64,000 nucleotides of DNA from Tigriopus japonicus (lineage: Eukaryota; Arthropoda; Copepoda; Harpacticoida; Harpacticidae). Each line of letters starts with the position of its first letter. Within the stretch, counting starts at the first letter, position 1. The stretch lies in NCBI GenBank assembly GCA_010645155.1, contig CM021320.1:6147247-6211246 (forward strand). The letters are read 5' to 3'. Below, piece after piece: positions 11,292-22,601 of this stretch. The notes below the pieces were generated by a model, which saw only the letters and a program-made list of their open reading frames with translations, made no database searches and was not told the origin of the DNA. A program made the position numbers and the translations under genes.

Positions 11292-13530
11292 ACACATCTT
11301 GATCTTGGATCTTGTGGTCTGATGATAGCTTTGCCAAATTTATAGTATCTTGAGCCAAATATACTTTTTGTTAAGAAGACTTGGACAATGAAGTGACAAA
11401 CATCTTAAAATCATGAAAAACATTGCAAATAAGAAATGATCCAATACATTTGTATGGGACAAGCTAAACATTTGAATTGCCAGGATGAAGAAGTCAAGTG
11501 AATTGGCAAAGCAAAAAGTTATTAATGGGGAAAAGTGGCATGCCTGCGATTGGTAAACCTTTCAATGAATGTTACAAGGGTGGCTGAGTGATGACGAGAT
11601 GGCATTCTCATGCCATAGCTGGATGTTATTCGCGTGGTTTTATATTTTAAATACGTATTAAATATTAATAAATGGTATTTTAACATGTTATGACAAAACG
11701 TAGAAAAAGTAAGATTTTAGATTTCATTTTATGACATCAAAATTGTATACCATATGCTTGGGAATTTGAGTTTTCATACACCTGGAGCGTTTTTTCGATT
11801 TTTGGGTCAAAAATGGACCGGTTAAACTCAAATAACTCATTAGATGAGCAACATGTTTTCAAGCGATTTCGATTCAAAAGGTACCTGAATCCATGGACCA
11901 CGGACTGATCCAAAAGCGTACAGACTAGACCTTTGATTTTTTTATCTAATAGGTTTTTATCTAGGCATAACTTTGAAAAACTGAAAATGTCAAAGTTGTT
12001 CCCCTTGATTTCCTGAGTCTGAAACACATCTCATAAAGTTTGGGAGTTTCCAGAGAAACTTGATACGAAATTGCGTATTTAAACGAATTACAAGCCTAGT
12101 CTACCTTTAGTCTGAGTATGTATCCCTCGTAAGTTAAAACATCATAAGTAGGGTTCGGCTAAAGTTGCTGGTTTGTTTTGGCTTAAAAGTTGTAGTTTTT
12201 TTTGCCCATTTTTGCCCAGTCCTTTAACGAACAGCTGACTTGGAGGTCACAGAACATAAGACTAGGAGGTCACTGTACTAACACAGCTCCCGAAATTGAA
12301 CCCTGACGCAAAAGGTTGACCCATTTTCGAACTTCCCAATGAAAATTGGACACGTAAAATCAGAAATTTTGTGCCACAAAGCTCAAAAATTGCACGTGTT
12401 TTCTGTTTCATTGGTTGCGCTTAAAGGACTTTATAAACAACAAGTACTATCAGATACTACAGAGCAAAGATTAGTGTCCTCGAGTTGTTCCTCGATAGGG
12501 AGGCCGTCCCTTTTTTTAGACGAATATTTTTTTTAACCTGAGCGCTTGATTATTCAAAGAAATATCAAAAGTAATTTGATAGTATTTTTTGACAGTAAAA
12601 GTATTTTTGGAAATATTGCCATCAAACCAACCACAAACGTCATGTTCCATTTCATAATTGCTTCCCATGCAAGGATGCTCCATGACAATATAAACGTATC
12701 GGCATAACGTAACGACAGTTTCAGAACCGCATGGTCAAAGTAAGTTGGAGTTATGAGCAATCTTATGCCATTCTACCCATCAAACCACAATCATTGCCTC
12801 AAACCCACAAAAGTCTTATGTTTTGAAACATAAACGTATATGTAGATTATATTTTGTATTGTAGTATTCCTGCCTTATTCTCTCTAATATGCTCTTGCTC
12901 GGTACTGATCATTTTTATATCCTTGTATGTAAACTCCGCTTCTACTGAATAAAGTATTTCGTCAGCAAAAATCAATAAATAGATAAATGAAAATGAAGAT
13001 CGTTCTCGTCCTCTCAGTAGGTGTTGTCCTCTCTCTCTCTCTCGTCCCTATTCGGTCACATCATTCTCCATAGCGCATTCGGTAGGCGCTAAATATAAGC
13101 ATGTCACATAAAGTTGTCACATAGTTACAAAGTCCTCGCCACTTGGTCATTTTTTCGTTCTGAAAAGCTGACTGACACACATTGGCAACGATAACCTATC
13201 AGTCATCGTCGGAAAATGCCCTCTCGATCTCGTCTTCTTTATTGTGCTTGGACAATGAAGTCCCTCTTCCGTCCGAGAAATTAAAAGACGGTCGGTCGGC
13301 TCTTCTTTGGACAAAGGAGACCATCGGCCGTGGTAAAACCACGACATACGATGTTCACCTCCTTCCCTGGTGAGAAGATAGACACTTCCATCAGCCCCAC
13401 AACTACCAACACGACCATCAAGACCCAGAGCAACTGAAAGAGGCCTCGGAATAACCGAGATTTCTTGACGCTGATTCATCGTTCATTATTGCATGGACGG
13501 CTGAAGACCACCCACCCTCCACGTTGTCAG
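11292..13530. other. Intergenic, no gene seen
   Basis: Mostly AT-rich sequence with short open frames of no recognisable family. A CT-rich run lies at 13027-13044. From about 13140 the base composition becomes less AT-rich, which may mark promoter or 5' UTR sequence of the secreted-protein gene that follows. Confidence 0.4.
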
Positions 13531-13540
13531 AGAGTTGGGA

Positions 13541-13570
13541 CAACAGCAACAACAACAACAACAACAACAG
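13541..13570 (+). repeat. (CAA)n microsatellite
   Basis: About nine CAA/CAG triplets in a row upstream of the secreted-protein gene. It creates poly-Q, poly-N and poly-T stretches in three overlapping frames, none of which looks like a real exon. Confidence 0.85.
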
Positions 13571-14098
13571 CACATTTGTTGCATCGGGGTGTCGACCAGC
13601 ATCAAACGATTCCCAAACTGGAGCGAGTCGCCTTGTTTCTTTTCTCCACCAAGTCAAAGAAATCGGTCGGTGGGAGCTGAGAACGTTTGCGCGAATTACC
13701 TGGGGCAATTGCCGATGTTCCTAGTGTGTGTATATAGTATACTACACTACCTAGTAGTACATGTGTGTATGGTTTTTTGTTGTCAACGTTGCTTGAAGAC
13801 GCACGGTAGCAGCACGTATTCTGTCATTTTCACGGGGAGAAGAAAATAAGATAATGGCCCGATTTACCGAGAAGAATCGTCATTTTTGTGCCAAATTACC
13901 ATTGAGAAGAGTCGCAGACAAGAACCACGAGTACGTACTACAACTTCGTGCGGTGAGAGTGCTCTTCCTTTTGGATCTCAAGACCAGTCAGAACACAACT
14001 GTTTGCCAACACCTCAAGACGGCCAATCTGTAAGGAGCAGTCGGTGGTTGGACTTGTACATCTTCCTAAGTTGCCGACATTACGTTACAAAGAGTGCC

Positions 14099-15877
14099 AT
14101 GGGTTATAAATACTTGTTCAAAAGGGAAATCCATATTCATCACTTGGCATTGCTGTTTGTCATGGTGTTTATCGGTCAAGCACTTCCTCAAGTTCGGTCA
14201 TTGGAAGAATCGAGCGAATTGGATTCTCAAGATATGATCATTCTTGGCCCTTCAACTGGCAAGGCCTTTGCCGATTCCGAGACTTCGTCTGTTCCAACGG
14301 CAACCACCGCTACCACGGCCCCAGTTCGTACTACCACATTTTGGAGATACGTTCCACTCAACAGCCTTACTATTGGAGACATGTTTTCTCAGAAAGACAA
14401 TAACGAAACGTCAACAGAGTCATCGGATTCGGATGACAGGCCGGTCAAGCTGAAACCACATGCTCAAACCCAACAATGGTGGTCTTATTTTTCTGGTAAA
14501 GGTAATAACCCCGCAAGGGCGACTGCAGCCAATCCCAGAACAACCACACCAATCTATGAGCTTCCCAAAGAGGCAGAGGTAGGAACAAGCTCGAATGGAA
14601 TCGTAGATGAACATTATGGTCAAAATGTTAGGGACCAAAGTAGTATTACTTTGAATGTGGTTGATCAGCACAACGTAGAATCCCAAGATGGGCACGAGGA
14701 ACATCACGAAGAAACGGTCCAGGAAATCGAGTCTCCAAGAAATACCTCTGTACAAACAACCACAATTAATACATTTACCACGAAGAGAAGACCTCGACCA
14801 ACAATCAATCGCTTCGTTGGATCTACCAATTTCTACCGTCCGAAACCTTCTCGATTGACGGCTTTTCTGTCCCAAGCTAAGAGACCAGTGACATCGTCGC
14901 TGAACGGTTATCAAGGAATTGTAATTGTGAACCAGAATCAAGCTCAAGGCACCAGGGATGCCGAAATCCCAGAGACCGATGATGAAACCGAAGAGAGTGA
15001 CGAAAACCAGACCGAACCTGTTCAAGATCAAAAGCAAGAAGATGTTGACAACGACGTGGAAAGTGAAACGCTTGCGCCATCAACCGTGTACACCGAAAGC
15101 GATCTTGAAGAAGAAAGTACCTCTCTCCCTGATTGGTACCTTACAGTCTACCCCAATTTAGGAACCAATCGAAAACCATCGGGAGCCGTGAAGCGTCCTG
15201 TTAAATACAACTCTAATCCGAGTTTGAAAGAGCGTATTGCAGAAAACTATCATGATAAGATACCTTTTCCAACCTTTTTGCAAGCTATTGGAGGTTCTAG
15301 CGCAATTAACACTGCAGAGAGACCCCACGAGTATGTTGGAAAGCCAACGACATCTTGTTCAGAAAATGATGAGCAGTGTGACGAGAATGAGACTGACTCA
15401 AACACTACCACGTTGGCGGGATCTGAAGAGACATTGGATGTTATAACAGATGAATCGCCCACTGTGGATGAGCAAGTTCAAACAGCAACCCCTAGCGACA
15501 ATGAGCCTGTCTCAGCGGTTCCGATCCAGTCTTCAATGTCATCTATCCAGCCTTCAAGTCCTGCCTTGCCCACTTTTGCTCCTCTCAAACCTCTATCTTC
15601 AAGCCCTGTTCCAACAACTTCTCCATCTCCCAGCACATTTGCTCCCTCATCAAATTCACCTTCTCAAGTACCATCCTCTCCACCACCACCAACTTTTATA
15701 CAAAGTGATTTTACAGCTGAGTCGCCGGTTGTCTCTTTTAAGCCAACATTTGAAAATCAATTGGATGATCTGATCTCCGTAAATATCAGATTGCTCTCCA
15801 CCTACCAAAGTCAAGTCAATCTTCAAAAGCAGATTCTGGACAAACTGAGAAAGTTGAGACAATCAGTGACTTCTTAG
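14099..15877 (+). CDS. Secreted Thr/Ser/Pro/Glu-rich protein, unknown function
   Basis: This is a single uninterrupted frame of 592 codons. The open frame runs further upstream, but I chose the ATG at 14099 because it is followed directly by a basic stretch and a hydrophobic core (HHLALLFVMVFIGQAL), a convincing signal peptide ending near residue 32. The rest is low-complexity: TTT-rich tracts, acidic runs (residues about 285-340), and a Ser/Pro/Thr-rich stretch (about 480-550). A short amphipathic helix ends the protein. There are several N-X-S/T sites and few cysteines, and no known domain. It may be an extracellular matrix or mucin-like protein, but function is not inferable. A polyadenylation signal follows at 16048. 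Confidence 0.75.
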   Translation: MGYKYLFKREIHIHHLALLFVMVFIGQALPQVRSLEESSELDSQDMIILGPSTGKAFADSETSSVPTATTATTAPVRTTTFWRYVPLNSLTIGDMFSQKDNNETSTESSDSDDRPVKLKPHAQTQQWWSYFSGKGNNPARATAANPRTTTPIYELPKEAEVGTSSNGIVDEHYGQNVRDQSSITLNVVDQHNVESQDGHEEHHEETVQEIESPRNTSVQTTTINTFTTKRRPRPTINRFVGSTNFYRPKPSRLTAFLSQAKRPVTSSLNGYQGIVIVNQNQAQGTRDAEIPETDDETEESDENQTEPVQDQKQEDVDNDVESETLAPSTVYTESDLEEESTSLPDWYLTVYPNLGTNRKPSGAVKRPVKYNSNPSLKERIAENYHDKIPFPTFLQAIGGSSAINTAERPHEYVGKPTTSCSENDEQCDENETDSNTTTLAGSEETLDVITDESPTVDEQVQTATPSDNEPVSAVPIQSSMSSIQPSSPALPTFAPLKPLSSSPVPTTSPSPSTFAPSSNSPSQVPSSPPPPTFIQSDFTAESPVVSFKPTFENQLDDLISVNIRLLSTYQSQVNLQKQILDKLRKLRQSVTS

Positions 15878-16047
15878 CTGCCTCCAGAAATTTTCTTGAA
15901 CATTGGGGTACAGTTAACTTAGCTTTGAATGTCATACACTGTCATTGGGAATGATTTATACTTTTAATTTAAAACTTAATCACAAGTAATGGTAATGGAG
16001 AGAGAACAACAACAATATGAATATTTCAATTTTTCTCGTGCTTAAGG

Positions 16048-16053
16048 AATAAA
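16048..16053 (+). terminator. Polyadenylation signal AATAAA
   Basis: Canonical hexamer 171 bases after the stop codon of the secreted-protein gene, in AT-rich 3' UTR-like sequence. Confidence 0.6.
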
Positions 16054-17226
16054 AAAGAAGTGAAATTTCTGCCTTTACATATTTTCCGTCGAACTGTGAT
16101 CTTTGTTCGTATATCGAGTTCCTAACCAGGTTATTAACTCAAGAATGAGGTTGCACTGAGGTTGCACATGGAAGTAGCATAGAGTAGGCATTAGGTTGGA
16201 AAAGTTCGTTCTGTTATCCCCTTTGTTCTGAAATTGTTTTGTTCAAAACTTTCTAAGGTCTGAATTCGGGAGATAAGAGCTGTATGTACAACTACTTGCT
16301 TGCGACTCCTTTGACGAAACCGTTAAGTCTTTTTGGGTGAAGGGTACTACCGGTACAACTTTAGACCATCGTTTTGAAACCCGTTGCCGATCATTATTAT
16401 CATTAATGTTAAGTCTGTTCATTCTCACCCCGTTAGTCTCCTTATTTATTCACGAACCAATTTCATTTAAGATTGAATCCAATAATGGGGAACTACATGC
16501 CCAAAGGGAGTATCCCAATAATTTTGCGTGGTGATAACAAATCCTTTAACCTGGCAGCCCATGTACCAATGAGGGCGAGGCAAGGGGATCGATCCATCCA
16601 TGCCGTCGATTCGTTTCTCCTCTACATACAAACATTCTACTCTCGTAGTGCCTTGAGAGCACCCAATCTTTCCCGTTATCCCAACCTCGAAGTGGAATGA
16701 ATGGGAGACGCGAGAGCTAAACATCGAAGGACATGCCTATATTCGGAGAGGAACCATTTCGACCATTTCCAACGGGTGCTCGTTTCTCTCCTCTTCTTCT
16801 TCCTACTCTTCTATCCTGTTTCTCTGTCCTCGGAGGCTTGGAACAAGGTCGGGAACTTGAGCATGCAGCTACAATAGCACGGATGCGAGGACTCTGAAAG
16901 ACTTGGAAAAGGAGAGGAAAGGCCGGACGATATTTTTTAGACCCATACTTCTCGGTGAAGAGTGTCAGTTGTTCAATGCAAGGGATTGCTATCATTTCTC
17001 CTCTTTAGATTGCATGGAACATGAGGCTGTGTACCATCACTAGGAATTCTGAGTGGAGTGGCAGAGTGGGAAGCTGTTTATTTGGAGAGGGATTTGGACG
17101 ATAACTGTTGTGGCAAAGTTCATTGTTTGTGGTGAGCTTGAAGGACTTACAGGTGGAACATAAATTTGGGTGCTCCCAAAGACGAGCTTTGTCATCATCA
17201 TCATCAAAGTTTTGTTCTATTTCAAA
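16054..17226. other. Intergenic, upstream of the glutamate receptor gene
   Basis: No gene is supported. The small open frames on both strands here are not conserved-looking. The stretch next to 17227 probably carries the promoter and 5' UTR of the receptor gene, but I see no TATA box I would defend. Confidence 0.4.
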
Positions 17227-20200
17227 ATGAACATCTTCAATCTGACTGTGCTGATTTTTTTCTTGCTTCAAGACACTTTGGCCTTCAAAAGACGTGGCGG
17301 GGGTATTGATGTGTCAACTCATTCCAAAACGGATCGTAATTTGCATGTTCATTTGCATTTTCCCACGCAAAGTCCTGACAAGATTCCTTCCATTTCGTCT
17401 CAGAACGATGTTCACGAGTCTCATTATCATTCGAATTCTACCATCCTCGAGATCGAAAACGACCTCTACAAACCCTGGTTAAGGGTGGGTATTGTGTTGC
17501 CTCGCCAGATTTTCCAACAACGTCGTTATCAATCGGTTATTAGTCGTAGCCTCTCAGCCATGTCTCAATTAAGTGACCGAAGAGATAAAAGCTCTCTTTT
17601 GGACAAGATCAAGCAAGAGTTCCAATTCGAATGGAGCTACCGGTTGGAAGACAAAACAGATTCGATTAACTTTGGCGATCTTGAAGTGGCGCCGCCTCCA
17701 TCAGGTAGAGAAAGCGACCGAGCATTTCAATTCTCATTATGTTGTCAAGTCCACTCATCCTTTCCTGTTTGAAATCTCTCGTTTTAGATATAACGAACTT
17801 GTTGTGCGAGCACTTTTCTAATGGATCGGCTGCTATCATATATTTCACAAACACGGAGAAATTTGGTCGATCAACGGCAGCATCGCAATATTTCTTACAA
17901 ATGGCAGGATTCTTGGGGATTCCTGTTCTGGCTTGGAATGCAGATAATACTGGAATAGAAAAAGTAAGGGGAATGTAACTCACGTTTCTAAGTCATTGGA
18001 TTAACCATTTTTTTGAAATTACAGGGGAGTGTTGCATCAGGATCAGAATCCACCACCAATCACCTTCAATTGGCTCCAGGGATTAATCACCAAGTTGCAG
18101 CTCTACTTTCTATCCTTGATCGATATGGTTGGGAGCAATTTGGCATAGTAACTTCGGAAATTGCCGGACACGACGACTTTGTTCAGGCTGTGCGTGATCA
18201 AATTTCGGAAGGCAGCTACAAAAAGAGGTAGGAAATTTAGTTGTACTCGTAGGTGGGTTTGCAAAGACACTTGCCATTCATTTACTTGCAGCAAATACGT
18301 CGTTCAAGACATGTTCAAAGTAACCGAAGCCAATGGTTGGAGTTTCAAAGAGATTGCTCAAAGCGAAGCAAGGATCTTCCTTTTGTATTGCACACAAGCG
18401 GAAGCTTCTATTCTCATGGAACAAGCGGACAAATATGGATTACTCTCATCCAAATACCTTTGGCTGGTCACGCAGTCGGTTGTAGGCAATCCGAGTGACA
18501 GAAGCTTCAACCGTCGAGTCTTGCCAGTAGGCATGCTTGGTAAGGCGCTCGTATTCACAACCCTTTGATGTGCACCTTTTGCATCCTCAAAACAAAGGAA
18601 CTCGAATTATTTTCATAACCTTCAGGAGTGCACTTTGAGGTCGACTTGGAAAAAGTTCTTCAACCATTCATGACAAAGGCCATGGAGGTTTTTTTCACGG
18701 GTGTCTTGGACATGCACGAAAGTGGACGAAAGGACCTCGATTTCTCACTCGATTGTCAAGGAGGTGGGGACTCAGGAGAGCATCGATGGGGCACCGGCAC
18801 TCAGTTCTATAAGTATGCCTTTGGTCGGCAATACTCTAATTCAATACTATACTCTAATTCAATACAATTTTAGATTCTTACAAAACGTGTCAAGACCAGA
18901 GTATGACAACTCCAAGTTGGGTTCTCCAAATATGTTCGAAGTGGATGGATCTATTGGCTACGCTGAATTAAAAGTGATGAATTTTAAACCCAGCTCAAAA
19001 TTTGACAGTTTTGCCGGGTTTTGGGACGAAGTTGGGACATGGGATAGCAATAAGGGTCTCGACATCAAAGATATTGTTTGGCCTGGTGGAAGTCACGTGC
19101 CTCCTGAGGGAGTTCCCGAGAAATTCCATGTTCGTATCACCTTCTTAGAAGAGCCACCTTTTATCATTGTGAGTGACCCGGATCCAATCTCGGCCAAATG
19201 TTCCATGAATCGTGGAGTACCTTGCGAAATACCTGTGACCCCGTAAGTTGAGACTGAGATCAGAATTCTTCGGAAAACACATGATGGATTTTCAATCTGT
19301 TTACTTCGTGTTTGCAGTAGCTTTTCTCAATCGAGTGTTTTTGATTTTCCAGAGACATGGAAGAATTTGGCAATATGAGCTCGATTGGCAAATGTTGTTC
19401 GGGTTTATGCATCGATCTCCTCCGCAAATTCGAGGATGACTTGGGCTTTACCTACGACCTAACTCGAGTGGCTGATACGAGATGGGGCACATTAGAGGTA
19501 ATTCAATGACTGGCGGTATTCAATTTTTTCCTCAAGTCATGCCTACTTATATTATATTAGATTGCCACGTTTTATGCACTTTTCAGAACGGGAAATGGAA
19601 CGGTTTGATGCGAGAACTCGTGGAAAAGAAAACGGATTTAGTCCTTTCCGCCTTAAAAGTAAGCGCTGAACGTGAGGCTGCCGTGGATTTTACCATCCCT
19701 TTTCTGGAAGCTGGAATCGCAATTTTGGTGGCAAAGCGAACTGGCATCATTTCACCTACAGCATTTCTAGGTGAGCCATGAACAAATAACAGATCACAAA
19801 CAGCCTTTTGTACCATTCACAAAGTTCAGTCACTCACTGCTCGTGCCTCAATTTCGTTTCCGTCAAAAATGTTCCTACGACCTTTTGTAAAGACCCTAAC
19901 AATCTGTTTCCGCCTTCTTTTCTCTACAATTTGGCCATTTTGGAAAGAGCAAATTTGAAAGGGACTTTATTTACTACTCCTGGTCTGCTTTCTTGATTGC
20001 AAATTGAACGGAATGCAGCTGCCCCCTCCTCGAATAAAAGTTCTCCTAAATTGTTCAATACAAGCGTAAAATTCAATTTCGAACTCGCAACTCTCTTCCC
20101 TTAGCCATTTTTGGCACCTCTGAGGGGGGTCAAAGGAAGATGTTTTCTTCAGAACGTTTTTTCCTTTGACATTGTCTTCCCCAATTCCCTAAGGACAAGA

Positions 20201-22314
20201 ACTCAATTTCAAAATTGATAGACCTTCCCGGTTCAAGGCTTGTGATTCGATCTTTGCTCGTTTCTTGTACGTAGAACCCTTCGATTCTTCATCTTGGATG
20301 TTGGTGGGCATAGTTGCCATCCAAGCTGCAGCTCTTTCCATTTTCTTCTTCGAGTGGCTATCACCCTCGGGTTATGATATGAAGGTAAGATTACTATCTA
20401 ACGAAAGTTTCAAAAGACGTTCCTCAATTCCTCCTTGGCTTTATTAGGTTGTACCTTCGAAATCGGAGCATCGCTTCTCCTTATTTCGAACTTATTGGTT
20501 GGTTTGGTCAGTGCTGTTCCAAGCATCAGTTCATAAAGATTGCCCCCGAGGCTTGACTGCCAGGTGAAAACACTTATTCATTTTCGGTATCTAATTAGTT
20601 TTATACTGACTTCTCTTTCTCCTTCTCATTCGATCAGATTTATGTCGAGTGTCTGGGCCTTATTTGCAGTGGTCTTCCTGGCGTTGTATACGGCAAATTT
20701 GGCAGCCTTTATGATCCCAAGAAAAGAGTTCCATGATTTCAAGGGCATTGACGATGTTCGAGTAAGTACATTAACCATCCGGTTTGTATGTTCTCTTGCA
20801 AAAAAACTCTTCTAAAAACAGCCTTCTTTCCTTCTTCAGATCAGTAATCCCTTGAGCCAAAAACCAATGTTGAAATATAGCACCATCCCCTATTCGTACA
20901 GCGAAGTGACCCTTCAAAATCATCATCCGACAGTGTTCAACTACATGAAGCAATTCAATTTTGTTTACAACACCACCAAAAAAGCCATCAAAGCGGTGAA
21001 AGACGGGTGAGGGAAAGAAGGAAAAAACCGAGCTTATTAAACGAAGGGTCTGATTGAAAAATAACTCTCTACCCAGCTCGTTGGACGCATTTATTTACGA
21101 TGGAATGGTCCTGAATTATATTGCCTCTCAAGATGAGGAGTGTCGTCTACTTCAAGTGGGTTCTTGGGCTGCGATGACCGGTTACGCGATTGCCTTTCCT
21201 TCGCATTCCAAATACAAAAGCATGTTCAACGAAAAGATTCTCGAGCTTCGGGAAAACGGTAAGCTGAAACGGAGAGCATCTGAAAGTGTATTAACGAATA
21301 ACTCATTATTTTGTCGCTCAGGTGATTTGGAGAGGTTGAGCCGATTCTGGATGAGTGGCATGTGTAAGCCCAATGAGCAAGAGAAAAGGGCTTCAGAGCC
21401 ATTGTAAGAGATTTTTGCCAAACTTTTTAGAAGGGGTAAAAGAAGTGTAACAGGCTACGGATACCTTTTTCAGGACGGTTTCTCAGTTTTTGTCGGCGTT
21501 TTTTCTATTGGGAATTGGGACCATGATTTCTGTGCTTCTCTTATTATTGGAACACATCTACATGAAATATTTTCAAGATTCTCTCCTTCATCAACCCAAA
21601 ACCGCTCAACTTTGCTCCCTGATCAGCTTGGTAAACCTTGAATACCGACAAAACCAAGCGTCAGTGTTGTAGAATTATGCTCCTAATACCATTTCAGAGT
21701 GTTGGCCATCGATTTGTCAAATCCAAAAGCTTGGGGCAAGGGAGGCAAATGCGAAAAGAATTGCCCCCACGAATTTCAGCGGCACTCAATGGAGAATCAC
21801 TCAATGGAGCCTCTCCATTTGGTCATCATTGGCAACAAAGTTGTGGCAGTCGGACTTGCTCATCCACTCTCCATCAGCTTGAGGAAGAGCTAGAGGATGC
21901 TCTCTTGCAAATCAATCATCTCGAGGATCAAATCAAACAGGTCGAGGCCATTGATTGTCTCAAGAATGGAAGCCAAAAGAAAAATCAAGAGAACAATAGG
22001 TCGACTGAGAGTCTGGCCAATGCCACCGACACCGCCGAAGATGTGGTTCTTTCTCAAATGTCGGGCGAAGAAGCTGACGAAGATGAATCTGTAGGCTTTG
22101 TGGATGAAGATGGCTTGCACGAGAGTTTGTGCACGTCTGATACACCCTGTTCTATCGGCATGAGCTTAGGAGTCAACGATTCAAATCAGATGAAACCTAC
22201 GAGGTGAGCTAGAATTTGCAATTTAGTCAGAACGACGAACGATCGGATAACGAACCCATTTTTTTCACATTTTCCTTCAGGGGTCAAGTCGCGGAAAAGG
22301 AAACTGTCCTTTAA
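17227..22314 (+). CDS. Nmdar2: NMDA-type ionotropic glutamate receptor subunit, GluN2-like
   Basis: Seventeen exons join in phase to 937 aa: 17227-17704, 17788-17963, 18025-18227, 18292-18539, 18626-18812, 18874-19242, 19353-19497, 19587-19770, 20275-20384, 20448-20563, 20638-20761, 20840-21006, 21077-21258, 21322-21403, 21474-21630, 21698-22203, 22281-22314. Order: signal peptide, amino-terminal domain, ligand-binding S1 (about 310-445; [18 protein letters not shown]), M1, re-entrant M2 (about 494-508), M3 with YTANLAAF (538-545), S2 ([10 protein letters not shown]), M4 (about 708-730), then a 200-residue cytoplasmic tail with a coiled coil at about 816-842. The VPC motif and IGKCC/GLCID block point to GluN2 rather than GluN1. 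Family role: glutamate-gated cation channel, usually assembled with GluN1. Odd residues: L537 where Ser starts [10 protein letters not shown]507-A508 at the pore N-site, K408 and Y582 in the glutamate pocket. The short last exon is the least certain. Confidence 0.9.
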
Positions 22315-22595
22315 AGAATTCATGTCCGAGTTCTAATCTCATGTGAGCGAGCGAGGTGTCGTTGGCCCAGGATTTCGAGCTGAGTAGAAATGAGCCGGAC
22401 AATTCAACGGCATTCTGCCATAGGCGTGGTCAGCCTCGTTTTTCAGTCCGAGGGTGATTACTGATTAGCCAAGATTGCTGTTGGCTGTGTGTAAACCGTC
22501 GCCTCCAGACGGAATTACAACTTGATGTCTCGATCTAGGTGTCATCCTCAAAACATAACTGTGGTCGATGTTCTTAAATTTAAATGGTGACTGTC

Positions 22596-22601
22596 AATAA
22601 A
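22596..22601 (+). terminator. Polyadenylation signal AATAAA
   Basis: Canonical hexamer 282 bases after the receptor stop codon. Confidence 0.6.

Noticed and set aside
13465..13849. Poly-Q, poly-N and poly-T frames over the CAA tract
   Set aside because: Three frames open at once over a microsatellite is an artefact of the repeat, and no splice context supports any of them.
14420..15037. 205-codon minus-strand frame opposite the secreted-protein gene
   Set aside because: It is the complement of a biased coding region; the plus-strand frame is longer and has a signal peptide.
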